From positions 1-64,000 of the forward strand of contig JAETOE010000003.1 of the NCBI GenBank assembly GCA_021771815.1: a DNA stretch of 64,000 nucleotides, given 5' to 3'. Position numbers and translations under genes: made by a program. Each line of letters begins with the position of its first letter. The first letter of the stretch is position 1. This stretch comes from Roseburia hominis. Its GTDB lineage: Bacteria > Bacillota > Clostridia > Lachnospirales > Lachnospiraceae. A model generated the notes under the pieces. The model was not told the origin of the DNA. It searched no databases and saw only the letters and a list, made by a program, of their open reading frames with translations. Below are positions 26,437-34,914 of the stretch, one piece after another.

Positions 26437-27186
26437 ATGTCAAGAAAGAAAATCGTAGCCGGCAACTGGAAGATGAACATGACTCCGAGTCAGGCAGTAA
26501 AGTTAGTAGAAGAGTTAAAGCCGCTTGTAGCAAGCGATGAGGTAGAGGTTGTCTACTGTGTTCCCGCAATCGACATTGTTCCGGTTGTAGAGGCAGTAAA
26601 GGGAACCAATGTAGTAGTTGGTGCAGAGAATATGTACTACGAGGAGAAGGGTGCATACACCGGAGAGATTTCTCCTGAGATGCTCGTAGACGCAGGCGTT
26701 AAGTACGTTATCATCGGTCATTCCGAGAGACGTGATTACTTCAAAGAGTGCGACTGCATGCTCAACAAGAAGGTAAAGAAGGCATTCGAGCACAATCTCG
26801 TTCCGATTCTTTGCTGCGGCGAGTCCTTAGAGCAGAGAGAGATGGGTGTAACGCTTGACTGGATCCGTTTCCAGATCAAGTCCGACTTAAAGGATATCAC
26901 GGCAGAGCAGGTTGCTTCCATGGTAATCGCTTACGAGCCGATCTGGGCAATTGGAACAGGCAAGACCGCTACCACAGAGCAGGCACAGGAAGTCTGCAAG
27001 GCAATCCGCGAGTGCATCGCTGAGGTATATGGCACAGATACCGCCGAGAAGGTTCGTATCCAGTACGGCGGCTCTGTAAACGCAGGCAATGCGGCAGAGT
27101 TATTTGCACAGCCCGATATCGACGGCGGACTTGTCGGCGGAGCTTCTTTAAAGGCGGACTTCGGCAAGATCGTAAACTATAAGTAA
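26437..27186 (+). CDS. tpiA: Triose-phosphate isomerase
   Basis: Interconverts DHAP and GAP. Active-site elements are GNWKMN (residues 9-14, Lys), IIGHSERR near residue 95 (His) and [11 protein letters not shown] near 165 (Glu). The 249-aa length is standard. The ATG at 26437 has GGAAGGAATT upstream; an open frame starting at 26392 runs through the repeat and is discarded. It ends with a strong terminator, so gpmI 4.7 kb on is a separate unit. Confidence 0.98.
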   Translation: MSRKKIVAGNWKMNMTPSQAVKLVEELKPLVASDEVEVVYCVPAIDIVPVVEAVKGTNVVVGAENMYYEEKGAYTGEISPEMLVDAGVKYVIIGHSERRDYFKECDCMLNKKVKKAFEHNLVPILCCGESLEQREMGVTLDWIRFQIKSDLKDITAEQVASMVIAYEPIWAIGTGKTATTEQAQEVCKAIRECIAEVYGTDTAEKVRIQYGGSVNAGNAAELFAQPDIDGGLVGGASLKADFGKIVNYK

Positions 27187-27236
27187 GAATTCAGAATTGT
27201 CTATCATTAACAGATAAAATGATCTGAAACATTATA

Positions 27237-27285
27237 AAAGACTATTCGACCGGTAAAATTACCGGATGGAATAGTCTTTTATTTG
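27237..27285 (+). terminator. Terminator of the pgk-tpiA unit
   Basis: Two stacked perfect stems: AAAGACTATTC (27237-27247) with GAATAGTCTTT (27269-27279), and CCGGTAA (27250-27256) with TTACCGG (27259-27265), then TTATTT. Confidence 0.9.
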
Positions 27286-27328
27286 GTTTGACATCTACGA
27301 TTGATATTTTGAGGTAAGGGGAAAAAGG

Positions 27329-28135
27329 ATGTTCTGGAATGCGAAAAACGGACGTGTCAGCATCGGAGATACCGATATGGATTATATCTCTTTTGGAAAG
27401 GGGGAGGATATCCTCATTATGATTCCCGGGTTGGGAGACGGCTTGACCACGGTGAAGGGAATGGCAGTGCCGATGGCTTTGACCTATCGGATGTATGCCG
27501 GGAATTATAAGGTATATATGTTCAGCAGAAAAAATCATCTGGATGCGGGCTATTCCACAAGGGATATGGCGGCAGATCAAGCCAGAGCTATGAGAATACT
27601 TGGTATTTCCAAGGCTAAGGTCTTAGGAATTTCACAGGGAGGAATGATTGCGCAGTACCTTGCCATAGATTACCCTGAGTTAGTAGAAAAACTGGTGTTG
27701 GCAGTTACGTCGCCGCGGCAGAACGGGACGATACGCGCAGCCGCCGGAAACTGGATGAAACTGGCAGAGCAGGGAGATTATAAGGGATTGATGATTGATA
27801 CGGCGGAAAAGTCTTATTCCATGAATTACCTGAAAAAATATCGCAGGCTTTACCCTTTACTTGGGAAAATAGGCAAGCCGAAGGATTTCAAACGCTTTCT
27901 CATACAGGCGGCTTCCTGTATGGAACATGATGCATATGCCGAATTGGAGCGTATCACATGTCCTACACTGATAATCGGCGGTGGCGCTGATGAAATCGTC
28001 GGTCAGACTTCCTCTCATGAATTGGCGGATAAAATCAAAAACAGCGAATTGTTTGTATATGAAGGTCTTGGACATGCGTTGTATGAAGAGGCAGGAGATT
28101 TTAACGACAGGGTTTGCGCTTTTTTAGCAAAATAA
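27329..28135 (+). CDS. Alpha/beta hydrolase
   Basis: 268-aa alpha/beta-hydrolase fold enzyme. Oxyanion region IMIPGLGDG near residue 31, nucleophile elbow GISQGG near residue 97 (Ser), acidic residue in GGGADEI near 216 and His in GLGHALYEE near 248 make a complete catalytic triad. No signal peptide. The substrate is unknown. AGGTAAGGGG precedes the ATG. It lies first in the accessory block that separates tpiA from gpmI. Confidence 0.88.
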   Translation: MFWNAKNGRVSIGDTDMDYISFGKGEDILIMIPGLGDGLTTVKGMAVPMALTYRMYAGNYKVYMFSRKNHLDAGYSTRDMAADQARAMRILGISKAKVLGISQGGMIAQYLAIDYPELVEKLVLAVTSPRQNGTIRAAAGNWMKLAEQGDYKGLMIDTAEKSYSMNYLKKYRRLYPLLGKIGKPKDFKRFLIQAASCMEHDAYAELERITCPTLIIGGGADEIVGQTSSHELADKIKNSELFVYEGLGHALYEEAGDFNDRVCAFLAK

Positions 28136-28171
28136 AGGGCAATTTTTATTAAGACGGGTCAACATGCGGTA

Positions 28172-28180
28172 TGGTATAAT
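28172..28180 (+). promoter_or_regulatory. Extended -10 promoter of the AraC-ClpP operon
   Basis: TGG followed by a perfect TATAAT (28175-28180), 30 bp before the AraC-type start. There is no good -35, consistent with an activated promoter. Confidence 0.6.
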
Positions 28181-28209
28181 CAATCAAAATTGTAAAGGAG
28201 CGGTCTGAT

Positions 28210-28626
28210 ATGGGCGGTACAGCAGTTACGAAAAAAGTTTTATCATATATAGAGAAGCATTTGGGGGAAGACCTGTCGCTTGAAAAAATTGCGGAAGCGT
28301 TAAATTATTCAAAGTTTTATATAGCTAGGACTTTCAAGGAAAATACAGGATATACTCTATACAAATATGTCAGGAACAGAAGACTTGAGGAAGCGGCAAA
28401 GAAGCTCGCCGAAACAACGCAGCCCATTGTTGAGATAGCGTTTGAGGCGGGATACGGTTCACAGCAGGCGTTTACGGCGGCGTTTCGGTATGTGTATCTA
28501 TGTACACCGCAGGAGTATCGCAGAATCGGAAGAATTATACCGAAACAAAATGCAATTCGCAGGAATATGAGCAAAATGGTTACATCTGTTTCCTGCGTAT
28601 GTAAAGGAGGTCGGATGGCGGCATGA
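28210..28626 (+). CDS. Short AraC-family regulator (DNA-binding domain only)
   Basis: 138 aa, almost entirely the two helix-turn-helix units of an AraC/XylS domain ([18 protein letters not shown] near residue 30 and [21 protein letters not shown] near 76). The effector-binding domain typical of larger relatives, such as the GyrI-like module, is missing. A basic tail of about 25 residues follows. AAAGGAG precedes the ATG. Its TGA overlaps the ATG of clpP (ATGA), so the two proteins are translationally coupled and probably functionally linked. Confidence 0.88.
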   Translation: MGGTAVTKKVLSYIEKHLGEDLSLEKIAEALNYSKFYIARTFKENTGYTLYKYVRNRRLEEAAKKLAETTQPIVEIAFEAGYGSQQAFTAAFRYVYLCTPQEYRRIGRIIPKQNAIRRNMSKMVTSVSCVCKGGRMAA

Positions 28627-29216
28627 GTTTCATACCTTATGTGATTGAGCAGAACAGCAGGGGAGAAAGAAGCTATGATATTTATTCCAGGCTTCTCTCG
28701 GATCGGATTATATTTCTAGGAGAAGAAGTCACGGATCAGTCTGCGAGCGTGACGGTTGCACAAATGCTCTTTCTGGAGGCGCAGGACCCCAAGAAGGATA
28801 TCTGTCTTTATATCAATAGTCCGGGAGGCTCCATATCGGCAGGCTTTGCGATTTATGATACCATGTCGTACATCAAGTGCGATGTTTCTACGATATGCAT
28901 AGGAATGGCTGCCAGTTTTGGTGCGTTCCTGCTGGCAGGCGGGACGAAAGGAAAGCGCATGGCTCTTCCGAATGCAGAAATCATGATACATCAGCCGGCA
29001 ATCCACGGAAACGGCATCCAGGGACAGGCGACCGACATCTGTCTTGTGTCTGAACATATTCAGAAAAGCAAAGAGAGATTAAATCGGATATTAGCTGAAA
29101 ACACAGGCAAAACGATTGAAGAAATTGAGGAGGCGACGGAAAGAGATCACTATCTGTCTGCGCAGGAGGCGCTTGATTTCGGACTGATTGATAGAATTAT
29201 TTCCAAAAACGGATAA
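28623..29216 (+). CDS. clpP: ClpP-family serine protease
   Basis: 197-aa ClpP protease subunit. The catalytic triad is visible: Ser in [11 protein letters not shown] near residue 97, His in EIMIHQPAI near 122, Asp in [11 protein letters not shown] near 172. The [16 protein letters not shown] and [19 protein letters not shown] helices are intact. It is not next to tig, clpX or lon, as the housekeeping clpP usually is, but is fused in expression to an AraC-type regulator. It is probably a second ClpP paralogue with a conditional role. Confidence 0.92.
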   Translation: MSFIPYVIEQNSRGERSYDIYSRLLSDRIIFLGEEVTDQSASVTVAQMLFLEAQDPKKDICLYINSPGGSISAGFAIYDTMSYIKCDVSTICIGMAASFGAFLLAGGTKGKRMALPNAEIMIHQPAIHGNGIQGQATDICLVSEHIQKSKERLNRILAENTGKTIEEIEEATERDHYLSAQEALDFGLIDRIISKNG

Positions 29217-29244
29217 AAAACGGTTGAATTTCGGATATTCTCGA

Positions 29245-29273
29245 TTGACGTTTTCCTTTTCTAAGACTATACT
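29245..29273 (+). promoter_or_regulatory. Promoter of the XRE-Uma2 gene
   Basis: TTGACG (29245-29250), a 17-bp spacer and TATACT (29268-29273). Confidence 0.75.
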
Positions 29274-29316
29274 GTAATCAGAAACAGGGTGTATGTCATG
29301 ATTGGGAGGGGTTTTT

Positions 29317-30090
29317 ATGACGATTGAGGAGATGAGGCGCAGGAAGCAGGAGCGTGGATATACCTATGCACAGATGGCTGAGTTATCAGGCGTACCGCTT
29401 GGAACGATCCAGAAGATTTTTTCCGGGGAGACGGTAAGTCCGCGCTATGACACGCTGCAGGCGTTAGAGCGGCTGTTTACAGATGTATCTATGGTGTATG
29501 AGGGGAGTGCATATCGTGTAGATACCGGGCATTATCAGGGCGGCTATACGATCGAGGACTACCGGGCGCTGCCGGAGGACCAGCGTGTGGAGCTGATTGA
29601 CGGGTTCTTCTATGACATGGCGTCTCCGACGTTTCTGCATCAGAGGATCAGCGGTGAGATTCACCGGCAGATCGCGAATTTTATTATGGACAGAGGCGGC
29701 GACTGTCAGCCGCTTATTGCGTCGATTGATATTCAGCTTGATTGTGATGAGAGGACGATGGTTCAGCCGGATGTGGCGGTCTTGTGCGGGAAGGATAAGG
29801 CGAAGCGCTGGGGCGTCTACGGCGCGCCTGATTTTGTGCTGGAAGTGATTTCTCCGTCTACAAGGCGCAAGGATTGTACGAAGAAGCTGATGAAGTATAT
29901 GGATGCGGGCGTCAGGGAGTACTGGATTTTAGACCCGTATCAGCAGAAGCTGATTGTGTACTTTTTTGAGAGCGAGGTCTGTCCTGCGATTTACGGGCTG
30001 GATAAGCCGGTTCCGGTCGGGATTTATGACGGAGAGCTTATGATTTCATTTTCACACATTGCGGAGTGGATCGCAGACGAGGAGGACTAA
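29317..30090 (+). CDS. XRE helix-turn-helix fused to Uma2-family nuclease-like domain
   Basis: 257 aa. Residues 1-62 form an XRE/Cro-type helix-turn-helix (YTYAQMAELSGVPLGTIQKIFSGETVSPRYDTLQALERLF). From about residue 75 on is a Uma2/DUF820 PD-(D/E)XK domain (YRALPEDQRVELIDGFFYDMASPT, MVQPDVAVLCGK, PDFVLEVISPSTRRKD with the catalytic-type D and E). Uma2 proteins are abundant in cyanobacteria and of uncertain function. A DNA-targeting domain in front suggests site-specific action. GGGAGGGG precedes ATG 29317. It has its own promoter. Confidence 0.9.
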   Translation: MTIEEMRRRKQERGYTYAQMAELSGVPLGTIQKIFSGETVSPRYDTLQALERLFTDVSMVYEGSAYRVDTGHYQGGYTIEDYRALPEDQRVELIDGFFYDMASPTFLHQRISGEIHRQIANFIMDRGGDCQPLIASIDIQLDCDERTMVQPDVAVLCGKDKAKRWGVYGAPDFVLEVISPSTRRKDCTKKLMKYMDAGVREYWILDPYQQKLIVYFFESEVCPAIYGLDKPVPVGIYDGELMISFSHIAEWIADEED

Positions 30091-30165
30091 GAGAGACATG
30101 TTAACGGCGGTGCGGCTGTGTGATCCTTGAGAAAGAAGAGTCAGTTGACCGGGTACAAAAAATGG

Positions 30166-30253
30166 GATATAATGAGCGCAAGCGAGTCAACGTGTTTACA
30201 CGATTGAGGAGCGGCGAATGCTGATCGTGTGCCGCTTTTGCACACGATATAAT
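30166..30253 (+). repeat. 88-bp intergenic repeat, copy 2
   Basis: Matches 4784-4871 at 79 of 88 positions. Here the predicted stems read TCAACGTG / CACG-A-TTGA and ATCGTGTGC / GCACACGAT; in each stem an A-T pair of copy 1 is replaced by G-C on both strands. It ends in GATATAAT, a perfect -10-like hexamer, 49 bp before capA, so it may also supply promoter sequence. Confidence 0.85.
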
Positions 30254-30301
30254 GCTATCGGTAGAAACGCAATTTCTTAGAGTTTACGGCGGAGAAGATT
30301 T

Positions 30302-31933
30302 ATGTCCAAAAGGTGCAGGAGGATAAAATACGCACTTGTAGTAATGGCATATACTGTTCTTTTGTGCGGTGCGGGCTATGATGAATGTTTCTCGGCGCCC
30401 CGCGCGGACGCCGGGGAGCGACGGGCAGCTATGCAGGTGACGGCGGACAGTGTGCAGATTGCAGTGCAGACAGCCGCACAGATGGCGGCGGACAGTATGC
30501 AGATTGCAGTGCAGACAGCCGCACAGATGGCGGCGGACGGTATGCAGATTGCAGCGCAGACATCGGGAATGACGGACTTGACAGACGCGTTTTCTGTGAT
30601 ATTACAAGGTGCGACAAAGGAGTTTATCGCGGGCTATGCGGTAGACGAGTCGTTTTTGATGTGGCTCGACACCCGGTTTGGGGATGAGGTCGTCATGGCG
30701 CTTGCAGATGATGTGAGCGAGGGCAGGCTGGACCCGCAGATCTGGTATGAGAAGACCGGCAGCTCGATTCATGTGCTCTGGCTTATGTATTGCAGGGACA
30801 GCGGGTTTCAGGAATACCGGCTTGCAAATGTATACTGGAAGGAAGCGGCAGACCCCTCGCAGATTGTTCTGGGCTTTACCGGGGATTTCAATTTTGCGGA
30901 TGACTGGTGTACGATGGAGTATCTCAAGCGGCAGTCCGGCGGAATCTATGACTGCTTTTCGGAGGATTTGCTGGAAGAAATGCGTGGTGTGGATGTTATG
31001 CTCCTGAACAATGAGTTCACCTATGCGAAGGAGGGCACGGTCGAACCGCTGTCCGGGAAAGCCTATACTTTCCGCGCAGACCCGATGACGGTTCCGCTTC
31101 TTGAAGCATTTGGAACGGACGCGGTGACATTGGCGAACAACCATGTCTACGATTACGGGAAAGAAGGGCTGCTCGATACCATGCGCTATCTGAGGGAGGC
31201 GGATGTGCCTTATCTCGGAGCGGGCGAGGACATCGAGGAGGCGTCGAAGATCCTTTACTATGTGGTGAACGGCAGGAAGATTGCGATTGTCTCGGCGACG
31301 CAGATCGAGCGCGTCACGAAGTATACAAAGGAAGCGACGGAGACGGAGCCGGGTGTTTTAAAGACGCTGGATCCGAAATATTTTCTACAGTTGATCCGCA
31401 AGGCGGATGTGAACAGCGATTATGTGATCGCCGTGGTGCACTGGGGCACGGAGGGTAGCCTGACGCCGGAGCATTCGCAGCGCGTTCTGGCGCAGAAATA
31501 TGCGGATGCGGGCGCAGACGCAGTGATCGGCGGTCACCCGCACAGGCTTCAGGGCGCGGCGTTTGTGGACGGCGTTCCGGTCGCGTACAGTCTGGGAAAT
31601 TTCTGGTTCTCGGACGGGACATTGTATACGACGCTGGCGAAGGTCGTCATAGACAGTGACGGAAGCCTGACGCTTCGTTACATGCCCTGCGAACAGAGAA
31701 ACCTAGTTACGGGTATTCTTACAGAGCAGGAAGATGTAGATGGATTTTATCATTACCTTGCAGCAATATCTACAGATGTCGGAATGGATGCGCAGGGAAA
31801 TGTTTATGATAAAATGGCGGCGGATTACCCCGCAGAGCAGATTGTGTACGATTCTGACACAAGCACGACTGAGGTTCGGGGCGCAGTCGATAACGAAGGA
31901 AATGCCATCGATATCGTTGGCAACCGAAAATAA
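30302..31933 (+). CDS. CapA-family secreted metallophosphatase-like protein
   Basis: 543-aa protein with an N-terminal signal peptide (basic SKRCRRIK, then a hydrophobic helix to about residue 25) and a CapA/poly-gamma-glutamate-type calcineurin-like phosphatase domain from about residue 195 (LGFTGDFNFAD, LLNNEFTY, ANNHVYDYGKEGLLDT, VVHWGTEGSLTP, GGHPHRLQGA). Between them lies a Gln/Ala/Met-rich region with three 15-residue repeats (45-bp units beginning at 30454, 30499 and 30544). It probably acts on the cell envelope; CapA proteins are tied to polyglutamate export, but no capB/capC gene is nearby. Confidence 0.88.
   Translation: MSKRCRRIKYALVVMAYTVLLCGAGYDECFSAPRADAGERRAAMQVTADSVQIAVQTAAQMAADSMQIAVQTAAQMAADGMQIAAQTSGMTDLTDAFSVILQGATKEFIAGYAVDESFLMWLDTRFGDEVVMALADDVSEGRLDPQIWYEKTGSSIHVLWLMYCRDSGFQEYRLANVYWKEAADPSQIVLGFTGDFNFADDWCTMEYLKRQSGGIYDCFSEDLLEEMRGVDVMLLNNEFTYAKEGTVEPLSGKAYTFRADPMTVPLLEAFGTDAVTLANNHVYDYGKEGLLDTMRYLREADVPYLGAGEDIEEASKILYYVVNGRKIAIVSATQIERVTKYTKEATETEPGVLKTLDPKYFLQLIRKADVNSDYVIAVVHWGTEGSLTPEHSQRVLAQKYADAGADAVIGGHPHRLQGAAFVDGVPVAYSLGNFWFSDGTLYTTLAKVVIDSDGSLTLRYMPCEQRNLVTGILTEQEDVDGFYHYLAAISTDVGMDAQGNVYDKMAADYPAEQIVYDSDTSTTEVRGAVDNEGNAIDIVGNRK
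30454..30588 (+). repeat. 45-bp tandem repeats inside capA
   Basis: GCAGATTGCAG recurs at 30454, 30499 and 30544 (as GCAGATTGCAG each time) with near-identical 45-bp units. The encoded unit is QIAVQTAAQMAADSM. The first two copies are almost identical and the third diverges into the normal protein, so copy number could vary by slippage. Confidence 0.85.
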
Positions 31934-31951
31934 AGAAGAGAGGGAAGAAAA

Positions 31952-33493
31952 ATGAGTAAAAAACCTACAGTATTAATGATTTTAGATGGATTCGGACTGA
32001 ATGATAAGACAGAGGGCAATGCGGTCGCGAAGGCGAATACGCCGAATATTGACGCGCTGATGAAGGATTGTCCGTATGTGAAAGGATATGCGAGCGGACT
32101 TGCCGTGGGACTTCCGGACGGACAGATGGGCAATTCCGAAGTCGGGCACCTCAATATGGGTGCGGGAAGAATCGTGTACCAGGAGCTTACCAGAATCACA
32201 AAGGAGATCGAGGACGGCGATTTCTTCGCAAACGAAGCGCTTCTTTCGGGTATTGAGAATGTAAAGAAGAACAATTCCAGCCTGCATCTTTACGGTCTGC
32301 TTTCGGACGGCGGCGTGCACAGCCACATTACGCATCTTTATGGTCTGCTTGAGCTTGCCAAGAGACAGGGGATCGAGAAGGTATATGTACACTGTTTCTT
32401 AGACGGACGTGACACGGCTCCGACCTCCGGCAAGGGCTTTGTTGAGGCACTTGAGGCGAAGATGGCAGAGATCGGCGTAGGAAAGATCGCGTCGATTTCG
32501 GGGCGCTACTATGCGATGGACCGTGATAACCGTTGGGATCGCGTACAGAAGGCATACGATGTGCTGACAAAGGGCGAGGGAGAGCATGCCAGAAGTGCAG
32601 TGGAAGCGATGGAAGCTTCCTACGCAAAGGATGTCACGGACGAGTTCTTCGTACCGACGGCGATTACAGAGAACGGCGCGCCGATTGCGACGATTCAGGA
32701 TAATGATACCGTGATTTTCTTCAACTTCCGTCCGGACCGTGCCAGAGAGATTACCAGAACGTTCTGCGCGGATGAGTTCGACGGATTTGACAGGGGCGCA
32801 AGAAAGAATGTGACTTATATCTGCTTTACCGAGTACGACGTGACGATCCCGAACAAGGAAGTTGCGTTCAAGAAGGTAGAGCTTAAGAATACGTTCGGGG
32901 AGTACCTTGCGGCACACGGCAAGACGCAGGCGAGAATCGCGGAGACGGAGAAATATGCGCATGTAACGTTTTTCTTCAACGGCGGAGTGGAAGAGCCGAA
33001 CGTAGGCGAGGATCGTATTCTTGTGAAGTCCCCGAAGGTTGCGACCTATGATTTGCAGCCAGAGATGAGCGCGCCGGAGGTATGCGATAAGCTTTGTGAT
33101 GCAATCCGTTCACAGAAGTACGACGTCATCATTATCAACTTCGCGAACCCGGATATGGTCGGACATACCGGAATCCTCGAGGCGGCGGTGAAGGCAGTGG
33201 AGACTGTGGATACCTGTGTAGGAAAAGCAGTCGCGGCGCTCAAGGAGGTGGACGGACAGATGTTCCTCTGCGCAGATCACGGTAATGCAGAGCAGCTTGT
33301 GGATTATGAGACGGGCGCGCCGTTCACAGCGCATACCACGAATCCGGTGCCGTTCATTCTGATCAACGCAGATCCGGCATATACGCTGCGTGAGAACGGA
33401 TGCCTTGCAGACATTATCCCGACGATGATCGAGCTGATGGGTATGGAGCAGCCGGCAGAGATGACAGGAAAATCACTTTTGATTAAGAAATAA
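31952..33493 (+). CDS. gpmI: 2,3-bisphosphoglycerate-independent phosphoglycerate mutase
   Basis: Interconverts 3- and 2-phosphoglycerate using two Mn2+. Alkaline-phosphatase superfamily signs: LMILDGFG (metal Asp), NSEVGHLNMGAG with the phosphorylated serine near residue 62, DGRDTAP, NFRPDRAREITR and, C-terminally, CADHGNAEQ near residue 440. The length of 513 aa is standard. It starts 18 bp after capA with a GAGAGGGAAG site, so it may be co-transcribed with it. It completes the glycolytic set begun at 23.9 kb. Confidence 0.97.
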   Translation: MSKKPTVLMILDGFGLNDKTEGNAVAKANTPNIDALMKDCPYVKGYASGLAVGLPDGQMGNSEVGHLNMGAGRIVYQELTRITKEIEDGDFFANEALLSGIENVKKNNSSLHLYGLLSDGGVHSHITHLYGLLELAKRQGIEKVYVHCFLDGRDTAPTSGKGFVEALEAKMAEIGVGKIASISGRYYAMDRDNRWDRVQKAYDVLTKGEGEHARSAVEAMEASYAKDVTDEFFVPTAITENGAPIATIQDNDTVIFFNFRPDRAREITRTFCADEFDGFDRGARKNVTYICFTEYDVTIPNKEVAFKKVELKNTFGEYLAAHGKTQARIAETEKYAHVTFFFNGGVEEPNVGEDRILVKSPKVATYDLQPEMSAPEVCDKLCDAIRSQKYDVIIINFANPDMVGHTGILEAAVKAVETVDTCVGKAVAALKEVDGQMFLCADHGNAEQLVDYETGAPFTAHTTNPVPFILINADPAYTLRENGCLADIIPTMIELMGMEQPAEMTGKSLLIKK

Positions 33494-33502
33494 AGAAAAA
33501 AC

Positions 33503-33534
33503 GAGAAGCCGTTCCGGGGGAGGAACGGCTTCTC
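33503..33534 (+). terminator. Strong hairpin after gpmI
   Basis: GAGAAGCCGTTCC (33503-33515) is perfectly complementary to GGAACGGCTTCTC (33522-33534). It lacks a U-tract (TCATGTTA follows), so it may protect the 3' end rather than terminate by itself. Confidence 0.7.
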
Positions 33535-33547
33535 TCATGTTAGGACT

Positions 33548-33617
33548 CAGAAAACGGGGGAAACCGTTTTCTGGGAAATCTGCCCGTCGGCAGATAAAGA
33601 GGAGTTATATGAAATAA
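33548..33617 (+). other. Structured intergenic element with a two-codon open frame
   Basis: CAGAAAACGG (33548-33557) pairs with CCGTTTTCTG (33564-33573) and ATCTGCC (33578-33584) with GGCAGAT (33589-33595). Directly after lies GAGGAG (33599-33604) and ATG AAA TAA (33609-33617), a good ribosome site for a Met-Lys-stop frame. The remaining 33618-33846 is AT-rich with no feature I can name. Confidence 0.5.
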
Positions 33618-33846
33618 GATAATTGCAAAAATAGTGCTTTTGTCCTATCTCCGTGATTTATTATACATCTAGTACTAAAGTACGTCAAGAGATAATTTTT
33701 TTGTATTAAGAAAATTTTGAAATCGAATTAGAGAGTGTAAATAGATTTATAAGATATACTCATAAATCGATGAAAGTGTACAAAAATTCTAATAAAAAGA
33801 CTTTTTTTTTCTATAGGGCGAAAAGGCGCAGGAAGCGGTAAAATCA

Positions 33847-33876
33847 TTGACTTTCCGAAAGCCGCTGTATTATAAT
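33847..33876 (+). promoter_or_regulatory. purC-purF promoter
   Basis: TTGACT (33847-33852), an 18-bp spacer and a perfect TATAAT (33871-33876). The leader is about 118 nt. It carries no recognisable purine riboswitch. Confidence 0.8.
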
Positions 33877-34000
33877 TTTGAGGTACAGTGCAGAATTGTC
33901 TGCGGAAGTCAATGAAGCTGTAAATCAGACTGTTGTTCGCGTAACGAGCGGCAGGAAAATTAAGAAAGGTGCGCCGTGTGCCGCCGGAAAAGAGGATAAA

Positions 34001-34876
34001 ATGCAGGAATATAAGCCAGTCAAAGAAGGAAAAGTTCGTGAGGTCTATGATAACGGAGACAGTCTTATCATCGTTGCGACAGACAGAATTTCAGCTTTTG
34101 ATCACATCTTAAAGAACAAGATTACGAAAAAGGGTGCGATTCTTACCCAGATGTCAAAGTTCTGGTTTGATTTTACCAAAGATATCGTACCAAATCATAT
34201 GATTTCCGTGGACGTTAAGGATATGCCGGAATTTTTCCGGAACGAGAGATTTGACGGAAACAGCATGATGTGCAGGAAGCTCGAAATGCTTCCGATCGAG
34301 TGTATCGTGCGCGGTTATATTACAGGAAGCGGTTGGGCGAGCTATCAGGAGAACGGCACGGTCTGCGGCATAAAGCTGCCGGAGGGTCTGGTCGAGTCCG
34401 ACAAGCTGCCGGAGCCGATCTACACACCGAGTACCAAGGCGGAGATCGGTCTGCATGACGAGAATATTTCCTATGAGGAGAGCGTTAAGGTGCTTGAGAA
34501 GATTTACCCGGGCAAGGGTGCGGACTATGCGGCGCAGATTCGTGACAAGACGATCGCGCTTTACAGGAAATGTGCGGACTATGCGCTTGGCAAGGGAATT
34601 ATCATTGCGGACACGAAGTTCGAGTTCGGTCTTGACGAGGACGGAAATGTCGTACTCGGGGATGAGATGCTTACGCCGGACAGCTCGAGATTCTGGCCGT
34701 TGGAGGGCTATGAGGCAGGCAAGTCGCAGCCGTCCTTCGACAAACAGTTCGTCAGAGACTGGTTGAAGGCAAACCCGGACAACGATCTTTTACTCCCGGA
34801 CGAGGTGGTAGAGAAGACGGTCGACAAGTATAAGGAAGCATTCGAGTTACTCACCGGAAAGGCATTTGAGGCTTAA
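34001..34876 (+). CDS. purC: Phosphoribosylaminoimidazole-succinocarboxamide synthase (SAICAR synthetase)
   Basis: Joins aspartate to CAIR with ATP in purine synthesis. The 291-aa protein has the KVREVYDNGDSLIIVATDRISAFD start (residues 8-31), the ECIVRGYITGSGWASY motif near residue 96 and IIIADTKFEFG near residue 200. This is the longer form found in many anaerobes. ATG 34001 follows AGAGGAT. The frame is open back to 33878, but that would begin at the promoter -10. purF follows after 38 bp in the same operon. Confidence 0.96.
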   Translation: MQEYKPVKEGKVREVYDNGDSLIIVATDRISAFDHILKNKITKKGAILTQMSKFWFDFTKDIVPNHMISVDVKDMPEFFRNERFDGNSMMCRKLEMLPIECIVRGYITGSGWASYQENGTVCGIKLPEGLVESDKLPEPIYTPSTKAEIGLHDENISYEESVKVLEKIYPGKGADYAAQIRDKTIALYRKCADYALGKGIIIADTKFEFGLDEDGNVVLGDEMLTPDSSRFWPLEGYEAGKSQPSFDKQFVRDWLKANPDNDLLLPDEVVEKTVDKYKEAFELLTGKAFEA

Positions 34877-34914
34877 ACCGAATAACAAGCAGATTTGCAT
34901 AGATGAGGAAATCA

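Noticed and set aside
33883-34000. Purine riboswitch in the purC leader
   Set aside because: I could not find the paired loop and junction sequences; the leader is short and weakly folded.
33878-34000. Upstream extension of purC by 41 codons
   Set aside because: It would start right at the -10 box, before any transcript, and has no ribosome site.
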